A program made the translations under genes and the position numbers. Source: Flavobacterium sp. (GTDB taxonomy: Bacteria > Bacteroidota > Bacteroidia > Flavobacteriales > Flavobacteriaceae). From it: a stretch of 8,993 bases of DNA. Every line of letters begins with the position of its first letter. Position 1 is the stretch's first letter. The stretch spans positions 1 through 8,993 of the forward strand of contig JASLHL010000147.1 of assembly GCA_030152225.1 (NCBI GenBank), written 5' to 3'. Positions 1-6,048 of the stretch are shown here, in pieces. The notes under the pieces were generated by a model. The model saw nothing but the letters and a program-made list of their open reading frames with translations, was not told the origin of the DNA and did not search any database.

Positions 1-185
1 AAAAACGTCCTTTTGTCGAAGAAGCCTTGGAGCGAACTCGAAGCGATGACGAACGAAGGTTCATGCATTTACCTTGAAATCCCTTGTTTAGTAAGAACTT
101 TTTTGTTGAAATCTCCCTTTACTAAACAAAATTCTCTTTGAGACTTCGAAGGTATACGCTACACCAAACCCTCATCAAATTTTCT
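1..185. other. Left-edge region with no assignable gene
   Basis: No recognisable gene is complete here. On the + strand, the frame starting at base 3 is open to a TGA at 75-77 and reads as a charged 24-residue tail ending in RRFMHLP. It could be the C-terminus of a gene lying mostly outside the window, but it matches no family I know. The frame starting at base 1 is open to a TGA at 139-141 and looks unlike protein. The - strand is also open from an ATG at 68 to the edge, without a recognisable motif. The segment is rich in CGAA/TTCG words, and the same hexamer appears inverted near its two ends (TCGAAG at 16-21, CTTCGA at 144-149). That would also fit a dispersed intergenic repeat. Neither reading is established. 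Confidence 0.35.
84..129. repeat. 11-bp perfect inverted repeat with 24-nt spacer
   Basis: TTGTTTAGTAA at 84-94 is the exact reverse complement of TTACTAAACAA at 119-129. Short direct repeats lie alongside (TTGAAATC at 74-81 and again at 104-111). No U-run follows either arm, so it does not look like a standard intrinsic terminator. It sits 6 nt after a possible upstream stop codon and about 57 nt before the deacetylase -7 box, so it could be a 3'-UTR hairpin, an operator or part of a repeat element. Confidence 0.6.
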
Positions 186-193
186 TATCTTTG
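186..193 (+). promoter_or_regulatory. Bacteroidota -7 box for the deacetylase
   Basis: TATCTTTG matches the TAnnTTTG -7 consensus of the Bacteroidota primary sigma factor. No TTG -33 box is visible 17-23 nt upstream. The box ends only 4 nt before the ATG at 198, so the predicted transcript start falls at or next to the start codon, giving a leaderless or nearly leaderless mRNA. Confidence 0.5.
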
Positions 194-197
194 AATC

Positions 198-809
198 ATG
201 CGTTTACTATCCTTTCTTTTTCCGCGGTATACTTGGCACAAATCCAAGGCTGAAAAGGTAATTTACCTCACCTTTGATGATGGACCTATTCCAGGAGTCA
301 CGGAATGGGTGTTAGACGTCTTAGCTCAACATCAAATTAAAGCCACTTTTTTTTGTATTGGGGATAATATCCGAAAACATCCTGCTGTATTTCAGCGAAT
401 TTTAAAAGAGAATCATCAAGTAGGTAATCATACCTTTCATCACCTCAAAGGATGGCACACCCCCTTAGAGGAGTATATTGCGAATATGCAACAATGTCAA
501 CAGGAAATTGAGAAGCACCTCAAACAACCCGTGCGACTATTTCGTCCACCGTATGGGAAAATTAAAAAAAGTCAAGGGAAATTTCTACTAGATGAAGGGT
601 ATGAAGTAATTATGTGGACGCTCATCACCAAAGATTATGACGCCAAACTCAGTCCACAAGCTTGTTTAAACCGCACCCTCAAGCGAGTTAAACCGGGTAG
701 TATTATTGTATTTCACGATAGCTTAAAAGCAGAAAAAAACATGAAGTATACCCTTCCCCTTTTAATTAAACACCTAAAGGAAAAGGGATACTCCTTTGCT
801 CTTTTATAA
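198..809 (+). CDS. Polysaccharide deacetylase family protein (NodB homology domain)
   Basis: A 203-residue carbohydrate esterase family 4 type enzyme, predicted to remove acetyl groups from N-acetylated sugars by metal-dependent hydrolysis; the substrate (peptidoglycan, chitin oligomer or other glycan) cannot be told from sequence. All five NodB motifs are present: TFDDGP at 25-30 with the catalytic and metal-binding aspartates, HTFHH at 78-82 giving the HxxxH metal ligands, RPPYG at 116-120, the W-containing motif near 140 followed by D146, and FHDS at 172-175 with the catalytic histidine H173. The domain begins at about residue 20, so the protein is essentially the bare domain. The short hydrophobic N-terminus (RLLSFLF) is too brief for a clear signal peptide, so a cytoplasmic or weakly membrane-associated location is likely. 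A TGA directly upstream in frame (192-194) makes ATG 198 the only sensible start. Its 3' end overlaps the convergent thioredoxin-like gene by 6 bp. Confidence 0.9.
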   Translation: MRLLSFLFPRYTWHKSKAEKVIYLTFDDGPIPGVTEWVLDVLAQHQIKATFFCIGDNIRKHPAVFQRILKENHQVGNHTFHHLKGWHTPLEEYIANMQQCQQEIEKHLKQPVRLFRPPYGKIKKSQGKFLLDEGYEVIMWTLITKDYDAKLSPQACLNRTLKRVKPGSIIVFHDSLKAEKNMKYTLPLLIKHLKEKGYSFALL

Positions 810-1097
810 AGTAGTCGTTACACTAAGTAAAGCTTCCGCTTCCATTAGTCCACTTTGTCTCCAAATCATGGCCCCTTTTTTGTACAACAACATTGTAGGT
901 ACCTTTTTGATACGCAAGGCTTCTATTAATTCACTATTCTTAGCTACATCAATCTTAACAATACGCAACTTATCCCCCATAGTAGCTGCAACTTCATAGA
1001 TTACAGCATCCATGGTTGTACAGGCATCGTTCCATTGGGCATAGAAAAAAACTAATACAGGTACATCTGCTGTTACTAAATCTCCGAATTTTGACAT
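804..1097 (-). CDS. Thioredoxin family protein with degenerate active site (N-D-A-C)
   Basis: A 97-residue single thioredoxin fold. After the beta strand VPVLVFFYAQW (12-22), the normal WCGPC is replaced by W22-N23-D24-A25-C26, so only the resolving-position cysteine remains. The cis-proline is kept (VPT at 66-68), as is the central IVKIDV strand (46-51). It has no signal peptide, so it should be cytoplasmic. With one cysteine it cannot perform ordinary dithiol-disulfide exchange. It may act as a monothiol protein, bind a partner, or have a purely structural role; this is inference. I recall similar short, first-cysteine-less thioredoxin-like proteins in Flavobacteriia, which suggests a lineage trait and not recent decay. 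It lies 76 bp downstream of the metallophosphoesterase on the same strand, with a possible promoter of its own in the gap, and its stop overlaps the end of the deacetylase. Confidence 0.85.
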   Translation of the reverse strand: MSKFGDLVTADVPVLVFFYAQWNDACTTMDAVIYEVAATMGDKLRIVKIDVAKNSELIEALRIKKVPTMLLYKKGAMIWRQSGLMEAEALLSVTTTL

Positions 1098-1145
1098 AAA
1101 CCTCTCAATTAATGATTTTACTTCTTCTTTAACAACTTATTATTA

Positions 1146-1153
1146 CAAAAATA
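1146..1153 (-). promoter_or_regulatory. Possible -7 box for the thioredoxin-like gene
   Basis: On the - strand this reads TATTTTTG, matching TAnnTTTG, about 48 nt upstream of the ATG at 1097. No clear TTG lies 17-23 nt further upstream, and the stretch is AT-rich, so a chance match is possible. The gene could instead be co-transcribed with the metallophosphoesterase. Confidence 0.35.
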
Positions 1154-1173
1154 TTACATTTTAGTAGAATAAA

Positions 1174-2409
1174 CTATTTTTTCTTTCTCAATTCAAGAAC
1201 TGTTATTTCAGGCCAAATCCCAGTACGACCTTGATAGGCATGATAACCAAAACCGCGATTTACATAGATCATCTTGCCCATTTTCTCATAGAGTCCGGCC
1301 CATTGTTTATACACATATTGAATTGGACTCCATTTTATAAACCCGGGTATCTCAATACCGAATTGACTCCCATGCGTATGCCCCGCTAAGGTGAGTTGAA
1401 ATTGTTTTGGATGTGCTAAAACTTTCGCCTCCCAATGCGATGGATCGTGTGACATCAATACTTTAAAGTCATCAGAGCTCACGCCTTGGGTTGCACGATC
1501 TAAATCGCCATATTTCATAAAATGTGCGCGTTCCCCCCAGTTTTCTACGCCGACGATAACTAAGCTATCGCCTCCTTTTTTTAGTCGTACATGCTCATTG
1601 CGCAACAAGGTAAAACCAATCGCAGGACTCAAATCGCAGATCGCCTTAAAATTGCGAATGCGCTCTTCCTCTGTTTCCCATTGAATGTACTCTCCATAAT
1701 CGTGATTGCCTAAAATGGAATAATTCCCATACGGATGTTGGTCAAGCTTTTTGAAAACATCCATCCACGGAATCATTTCACCGGCTAAACTATTGACCAA
1801 ATCTCCAGTAAATAACAATAAATCCGATTGCTGTTGATTCACTAAATCAATGGCATATTCTAATTTTTCACGATTGTCAAAACTGCCAGAGTGGATATCG
1901 GAGAGTTGGGTAATGGTGAATCCATCAAAGGCATCGGGCAAGTCCTCAAAAGTCAAGATGTGTTTGTGGACCTGAAATTTATATCGACCTAGGGTAATGC
2001 CGTGTAAAACTGAAATGAAGGGAATTGCAGCAACGCCAAAAGCAAGTTGCGTGATAAACTTTCTTCGCTCCGGTAAAAAAGCGCGTTTCTCTGTTGTTTT
2101 AGTCCTTTTGCAATATTGAATAATGCCGCGGAAAAGGCGAACAACATCTTCAAGAAGTAATAAGAGGGTAAGAATCACCTTGGGTAAGTAAAACAAGATG
2201 ATCAAAGCAGCAGCCAACATCGATTGGTGATTTTGTCCAGAAGAACGATCAAAACGCGAAAACCCATAAGCGATATAGGCTATAATTAAGGCTGAGCATA
2301 CCAGATAAAGCAAGCGAAAAAACCAACGGTCAGTTACCTGTTTTACAGCTTGAAAGGCATAAAATTCAACAAGAAGTAAAACAGGTAATAAGAATCCTAA
2401 ATTCAACAT
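1174..2409 (-). CDS. Membrane-anchored metallophosphoesterase (YkuE/YaeI-like)
   Basis: A 411-residue calcineurin-like phosphoesterase. The C-terminal catalytic domain (about 164-405) shows the metal-binding series: SDIH (D171, H173), TGDLV (D203), GNHD (234-237), SHDP (H321) and AGHTHG (H344, H346), then VNRGFGY near the end. The N-terminal part has three hydrophobic stretches (about 1-22, 30-50 and 63-93). A fourth, at 118-138, follows a Tat-like RRKF at 115-118. The catalytic domain is thus likely tethered to the cytoplasmic membrane, probably facing outward. Relatives include Bacillus YkuE, a Tat substrate, and E. coli YaeI; hydrolysis of a phosphodiester or pyrophosphate in an envelope lipid precursor is plausible but unproven. 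A longer frame begins at TTG 2430, but that codon lies inside the -7 box, so ATG 2409 is preferred, leaving a leader of roughly 14 nt. It is divergent from polA. Confidence 0.88.
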   Translation of the reverse strand: MLNLGFLLPVLLLVEFYAFQAVKQVTDRWFFRLLYLVCSALIIAYIAYGFSRFDRSSGQNHQSMLAAALIILFYLPKVILTLLLLLEDVVRLFRGIIQYCKRTKTTEKRAFLPERRKFITQLAFGVAAIPFISVLHGITLGRYKFQVHKHILTFEDLPDAFDGFTITQLSDIHSGSFDNREKLEYAIDLVNQQQSDLLLFTGDLVNSLAGEMIPWMDVFKKLDQHPYGNYSILGNHDYGEYIQWETEEERIRNFKAICDLSPAIGFTLLRNEHVRLKKGGDSLVIVGVENWGERAHFMKYGDLDRATQGVSSDDFKVLMSHDPSHWEAKVLAHPKQFQLTLAGHTHGSQFGIEIPGFIKWSPIQYVYKQWAGLYEKMGKMIYVNRGFGYHAYQGRTGIWPEITVLELRKKK

Positions 2410-2427
2410 AGTAAAAGCGATAAGTAA

Positions 2428-2457
2428 CAAAGTTAGTTTTTTGTATCATGTATCAAA
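2428..2457 (-). promoter_or_regulatory. Promoter of the metallophosphoesterase gene
   Basis: Read on the - strand: TTTG (2457-2454), an 18-nt spacer, then TAACTTTG (2435-2428). Both boxes match the Bacteroidota consensus (TTG about 17-23 nt before TAnnTTTG). The predicted start of transcription is near 2423, 14 nt before ATG 2409. The TTG at 2430-2428 overlaps the -7 box and so cannot be the translation start. Confidence 0.72.
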
Positions 2458-2459
2458 CT

Positions 2460-2474
2460 ATCTTTAACAAAGAT
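2460..2474. repeat. Short inverted repeat between divergent promoters
   Basis: ATCTTT (2460-2465), 3-nt spacer AAC, AAAGAT (2469-2474). It lies 2 bp upstream of the metallophosphoesterase -33 box, in the 182-bp divergent gap before polA. It could be an operator, but 6-bp arms in AT-rich DNA can arise by chance. Confidence 0.3.
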
Positions 2475-2548
2475 TAATACGCAGAGAAGAAAAATCAATA
2501 TTGTCTTCCTTTTTCACAGAGGTTCCACAGCGAGCAAAACAAAATCAC

Positions 2549-2556
2549 TATCTTTG
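2549..2556 (+). promoter_or_regulatory. -7 box for polA
   Basis: TATCTTTG matches TAnnTTTG and ends 35 nt before the polA ATG at 2592. Only a weak TTC (2523-2525, 23-nt spacer) stands where a TTG -33 box would be, so the promoter is probably of moderate strength. Confidence 0.5.
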
Positions 2557-2591
2557 AAATTAATTCAGTATTAAATAAAAACCATCATTCA

Positions 2592-5411
2592 ATGGCTCAA
2601 CAACAACGTCTTTTTTTACTAGATGCCTATGCCTTAATCTTTAGAGGATATTACGCACTTATTAAAAACCCAAGAGTAAACTCAAAAGGATTAGATACTT
2701 CTGCTATATTGGGATTCATGAATTCACTTTTAGATGTTATTAAAAGAGAAAATCCCGATCATTTAGCAGTTGCCTTTGACAATGGTGGTAGTAAAGATCG
2801 CTTGGCGATATTTCCCGAATACAAAGCCAATCGAGATGTAACACCTGAGGCGATTAAAGTAGCGGTTCCCTATATCAAGGAAATTCTAAAAGCCATGCAT
2901 ATTCCCATTATTGAAGTTCCTGGTTTTGAGGCAGATGATTTAATTGGGACCCTATCAAAACAAGCTGAAAAAGAAAATTTCAAAGTTTTTATGGTTACGC
3001 CCGATAAGGATTATGCTCAATTGGTTTCGGAAAACATTGTGATGTATCGTCCAGCGCGAATGGGGAATGGCATTGAAATTTGGGATGTTGAAAAGGTAAA
3101 AGAAAAATTTGAAGTTGATCACCCAGAGCAAGTCATTGACTTCTTGGGGATGATGGGAGATGCGGTTGACAATATCCCAGGGCTTCCAGGGGTTGGTGAA
3201 AAAACAGCAAAAAAATTCATCAAAGAATATGGTTCAATGGAAAATCTTTTGGCGCATACCCATGAGCTAAAGGGAAAAATGAAAGAAAACATTGAGACCA
3301 ATAAAGAGAAAGGACTCCTTTCTAAGCAATTAGCAACAATTATACTCGATTGTCCGGTTGAGTTTAACGCAGATAACTACATTTTAGAACAACCCGATGT
3401 TGAAAAGACGGATGCTCTTTTTATTGAGTTAGAATTCAGAAGAATGAAGGAGCAATTCGACAAGATTTTTGCTTCTAAGAAGCAAGCTACGACTTCCAAT
3501 TCAGCAATTGGGGTGGCTTCTGAAGCTGGGACTGCTTCTGAAGATCAATTGGATCTATTTGGTTCTGCAGCAGGTTCAACATCTCCATCGCCTTTTCAAA
3601 CGTTAGAAACGGTAAAACACATGTATCAATTGGCACAAACGCCTATGGCTATTCGCTTGTTAGCACAGCAATTGCTGCAACAACAAAGCGTGTGTTTTGA
3701 TACAGAAACAACAGGATTAGATCCTTTGACTGCCGAATTAGTAGGGCTATCTTTTTCTTTTGAAAAAGGTACGGCTTTTTACGTTCCCCTTTCAGCAAAC
3801 AAGGCAGAAGTACTCGAAACACTCGCACACTTCAAACCCTTCTTTGAATCGGAAACCATTGAAAAAATCGGTCAGAATTTAAAATACGACATCAAAGTTT
3901 TAAAACAATACGACATTCACGTCAAGCATCCGATGTTTGACACCATGATTGCGCATTACTTGATCAATCCCGATATGCGTCACAACATGGATGTATTGGC
4001 GGAAACCTATTTAAAATACACTCCCCAACCCATTGAGGAGCTGCTTGGAAAAAAGGGGAAGAACCAAAAAACCATGCGTGAGATTGAGGTAGAGCTCGTG
4101 AAGGAATATGCGGGAGAAGATGCGGATATTACTTTCCAATTGAAACAGGAATTCCTTCCTCAACTAGAAGCAACAGCTACGCTTGAATTATTTAACAACA
4201 TAGAAATTCCATTAGTTTCCGTCTTAGCTGATATGGAAAGTGAGGGTATTCGCCTAGATGTCGATTTTCTTCAATCGCTTTCTACCACCTTAGATACTGA
4301 CATCAAACAATTGGAGCAATCCATTTACGAAACAGCAGGAGAGACATTCAATTTAGCTTCGCCCAAACAATTAGGCGACATTCTTTTTGAAAAATTAAAA
4401 ATTGGCGGTCCAAAACCCAAAAAGACCAAAACAGGTCAATATGCAACAGGAGAAGAGATTCTAAGTGAATTAGCACCTAAACATCAGATTGTTGCCGATA
4501 TTTTGAATTGGCGCCAACTGATTAAGCTACAAAATACGTACGTGGATGCCTTACCGAAGCAAATCAATCCAACAACGAACCGCATTCACACCGAATATAT
4601 GCAAGCGGTTGCAGCAACAGGGCGTTTGAGCTCTAACAACCCGAACTTACAAAATATTCCCATTCGCACCGAACGTGGTCGTTTGGTCCGTAAAGCCTTT
4701 GTAGCGCGTAATGAAGAGTATTTGCTACTCGCTGCCGATTACTCTCAAATTGAATTGCGCATTATCGCTGCATTGAGTCAAGAACCCAACATGATTGAGT
4801 CCTTTAAAAATGGAGAAGATATTCACCGTTCTACAGCAGCACGCGTATTCAATGTCCCTTTAGAAGAAGTAACCAAAGAGCAAAGAAGTCATGCTAAAAC
4901 GGTAAACTTTGGGATTATCTACGGAGTTTCTGCTTTTGGATTGAGCAATCAAACCAATTTGACGCGTTCAGAGAGCAAAGAATTAATTGATACGTATTAC
5001 GAAACATACCCTAAGCTAAAAGACTATATCGCCAAGCAAATTGAATTTGCTAGAGAATACGGTTATGTACAAACTATTTTGGGCAGAAGAAGATATTTAA
5101 AAGATATCCATTCTCAGAATGCTGTGGTGCGTGGTGCCGCAGAGCGAAATGCAGTAAATGCACCTATTCAAGGAAGTGCAGCAGACATCATTAAAATTGC
5201 GATGATCCGCATTCACCAACGATTAGTCCAAGAACAATGGAGATCAAAAATGTTATTGCAAGTACACGATGAGTTGGTCTTTGATGCCCACAAAGACGAG
5301 TTAGAAGCATTAAAAACGATGGTCAAAGACGAAATGGAACGCGCATTTACTTTGGAAGTTCCGCTAGTAGTAGACCTAGGAACAGGAGAAAATTGGCTTC
5401 AAGCCCATTAA
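2592..5411 (+). CDS. polA: DNA polymerase I
   Basis: A full-length 939-residue family A polymerase for Okazaki fragment maturation and repair synthesis. The 5' nuclease domain (1-about 290) keeps its acidic residues: D11, D63, the FEADD cluster (112-116), D138/D140 and GMMGDAVDNIPG (186-197) leading into the helix-hairpin-helix. The 3'-5' exonuclease domain (about 350-535) has DTE (370-372), NLKYD (D433) and YAGED (506-510), so proofreading looks active. The polymerase domain has motif A DYSQIELR (716-723), motif B with R765, K769, F773 and Y777, and motif C VHDE (891-894). The linker (about 297-345) is rich in A, S and T and carries QLDLF at 319-323, which matches the beta-clamp-binding pentapeptide. 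The ATG at 2592 is the natural start, because the nuclease motif begins at residue 8. The gene appears monocistronic: a promoter lies upstream, a strong terminator downstream, and its stop codon touches a repeat array. Confidence 0.97.
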   Translation: MAQQQRLFLLDAYALIFRGYYALIKNPRVNSKGLDTSAILGFMNSLLDVIKRENPDHLAVAFDNGGSKDRLAIFPEYKANRDVTPEAIKVAVPYIKEILKAMHIPIIEVPGFEADDLIGTLSKQAEKENFKVFMVTPDKDYAQLVSENIVMYRPARMGNGIEIWDVEKVKEKFEVDHPEQVIDFLGMMGDAVDNIPGLPGVGEKTAKKFIKEYGSMENLLAHTHELKGKMKENIETNKEKGLLSKQLATIILDCPVEFNADNYILEQPDVEKTDALFIELEFRRMKEQFDKIFASKKQATTSNSAIGVASEAGTASEDQLDLFGSAAGSTSPSPFQTLETVKHMYQLAQTPMAIRLLAQQLLQQQSVCFDTETTGLDPLTAELVGLSFSFEKGTAFYVPLSANKAEVLETLAHFKPFFESETIEKIGQNLKYDIKVLKQYDIHVKHPMFDTMIAHYLINPDMRHNMDVLAETYLKYTPQPIEELLGKKGKNQKTMREIEVELVKEYAGEDADITFQLKQEFLPQLEATATLELFNNIEIPLVSVLADMESEGIRLDVDFLQSLSTTLDTDIKQLEQSIYETAGETFNLASPKQLGDILFEKLKIGGPKPKKTKTGQYATGEEILSELAPKHQIVADILNWRQLIKLQNTYVDALPKQINPTTNRIHTEYMQAVAATGRLSSNNPNLQNIPIRTERGRLVRKAFVARNEEYLLLAADYSQIELRIIAALSQEPNMIESFKNGEDIHRSTAARVFNVPLEEVTKEQRSHAKTVNFGIIYGVSAFGLSNQTNLTRSESKELIDTYYETYPKLKDYIAKQIEFAREYGYVQTILGRRRYLKDIHSQNAVVRGAAERNAVNAPIQGSAADIIKIAMIRIHQRLVQEQWRSKMLLQVHDELVFDAHKDELEALKTMVKDEMERAFTLEVPLVVDLGTGENWLQAH

Positions 5412-5473
5412 TGGAGAATGGAGAATGGAGAATGGAGAATGGAGATGGGAGATGGGAGATGGGAAATGGGTGA
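5411..5473 (+). repeat. Purine-rich heptamer tandem array (array A)
   Basis: Nine successive 7-nt units: five ATGGAGA (5411-5445), two TGGGAGA (5446-5459), TGGGAAA (5460-5466) and TGGGTGA (5467-5473), decaying into TTAGTGA. The first base is also the last base of the polA TAA. The + strand is C-free from 5407 to 5490. Written on the other strand, the unit is CCATTCT, one base from the CCATTCA half-unit of the large array at 5666-6029. The array would form the start of the polA 3' UTR. Confidence 0.85.
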
Positions 5474-5510
5474 TTAGTGAGTGTTATGAACTAGCTTATT
5501 TTTACGATAT

Positions 5511-5546
5511 AAAAGCGGTTGTCTTTATCAGGGCAACCGCTTTTTT
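5511..5546 (+). terminator. Rho-independent terminator of polA
   Basis: A perfect 11-bp stem, AAAAGCGGTTG (5511-5521) with CAACCGCTTTT (5534-5544), 12-nt loop, and a T-run through 5546. The A-run on the left arm would also allow activity on the other strand. It is the only GC-rich stem in the polA-acyltransferase gap, lying between repeat arrays A and B, about 100 nt after the polA stop. Confidence 0.9.
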
Positions 5547-5626
5547 GCTCTTTGTTCTTTGCTATTTGTTCTTTGCTATTTGTTCTTTGTTCTTTGTTCT
5601 TTGCTATTTGTTCTTTGTTTTTTGTG
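5543..5626 (+). repeat. T-rich heptamer tandem array (array B)
   Basis: Twelve 7-nt units in unbroken register, starting inside the terminator U-tract: TTTTGCT, CTTTGTT, CTTTGCT, ATTTGTT, CTTTGCT, ATTTGTT, CTTTGTT, CTTTGTT, CTTTGCT, ATTTGTT, CTTTGTT and TTTTGTG. Variation is confined mainly to unit positions 1 and 6. The pair CTTTGCT-ATTTGTT recurs three times, which suggests 14-nt or longer duplications. The sequence differs from arrays A and C but the period is the same. Confidence 0.85.
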
Positions 5627-5665
5627 GTTAGATTTATTGGATTGGTTTTTGAACAGGGCGGATTG

Positions 5666-6029
5666 CCATTCACCACTTACCATTCACCACTTACCATTCA
5701 CCACTTACCATTCACCACTTACCATTCACCACTTACCATTCACTACTTACCATTCACTACTTACCATTCACTACTTACCATTCACTACTTACCATTCACT
5801 ACTTACCATTCACTACTTACCATTCACCACTTACCATTCACCACTTACCATTCACTACTTACCATTCACTACTTACCATTCACTACTTACCATTCACTAC
5901 TTACCATTCACCACTTACCATTCACCACCTACCATTCACTACTTACCATTCACTACTTACCATTCACCACTTACCATTCACCACTTACCATTCACTACTT
6001 ACCATTCACCACCTACCATTCACCACTCA
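5666..6029 (+). repeat. 26-copy 14-bp tandem array (array C)
   Basis: Exactly 26 units of 14 bp (364 bp) with no insertion or deletion. The unit is CCATTCACCACTTA or CCATTCACTACTTA, differing at position 9. In order the units run 5 C, 6 T, 2 C, 4 T, 2 C, 2 T, 2 C, 1 T, 2 C. The only other changes are ACCTA endings in units 19 and 25 and ACTCA in unit 26. Each 14-mer is itself two diverged heptads, CCATTCA and CYACTTA. The + strand has no G from 5666 to 6039. All three forward frames are open through it, so the long forward frames crossing it are composition artefacts. It ends 11 bp before the acyltransferase -7 box. Confidence 0.97.
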
Positions 6030-6040
6030 CAAAAAACCCG

Positions 6041-6048
6041 TACTTTTG
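6041..6048 (+). promoter_or_regulatory. -7 box for the acyltransferase gene
   Basis: TACTTTTG matches TAnnTTTG and ends 19 nt before ATG 6068. At a 19-nt spacing upstream is TTC (6019-6021), inside the last unit of the 14-bp array, in place of the usual TTG. The -33 position is therefore supplied by repeat sequence. The predicted start of transcription is near 6053, giving a leader of roughly 15 nt. Confidence 0.6.

Noticed and set aside
1..68. Reverse frame from ATG 68 to the edge, with an ASSS stretch faintly like Maf proteins
   Set aside because: It lacks the arginine pair that follows in Maf (SPRR) and any further support; it is too short to judge.
796..999. 67-codon forward frame antisense to the thioredoxin-like gene
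   Set aside because: It has no recognisable protein features; the opposite strand encodes a clear thioredoxin fold.
2410..2430. TTG start at 2430 for the metallophosphoesterase
   Set aside because: The codon lies in the -7 box of the gene's own promoter, so it would not be transcribed.
3119..3301. 60-codon reverse frame inside polA
   Set aside because: It is the shadow of a confidently assigned gene.
5425..5631. 68-codon forward frame across arrays A and B
   Set aside because: It is mostly repeat translation, crosses a strong terminator, and shows no recognisable domain.
5491..5676. 61-codon reverse frame (KNKEQ repeats)
   Set aside because: It is the antisense reading of array B and the terminator; the low-complexity peptide comes from the DNA repeat.
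5666..6029. CRISPR array
   Set aside because: The units are contiguous 14-mers without spacers, and no cas gene is present.
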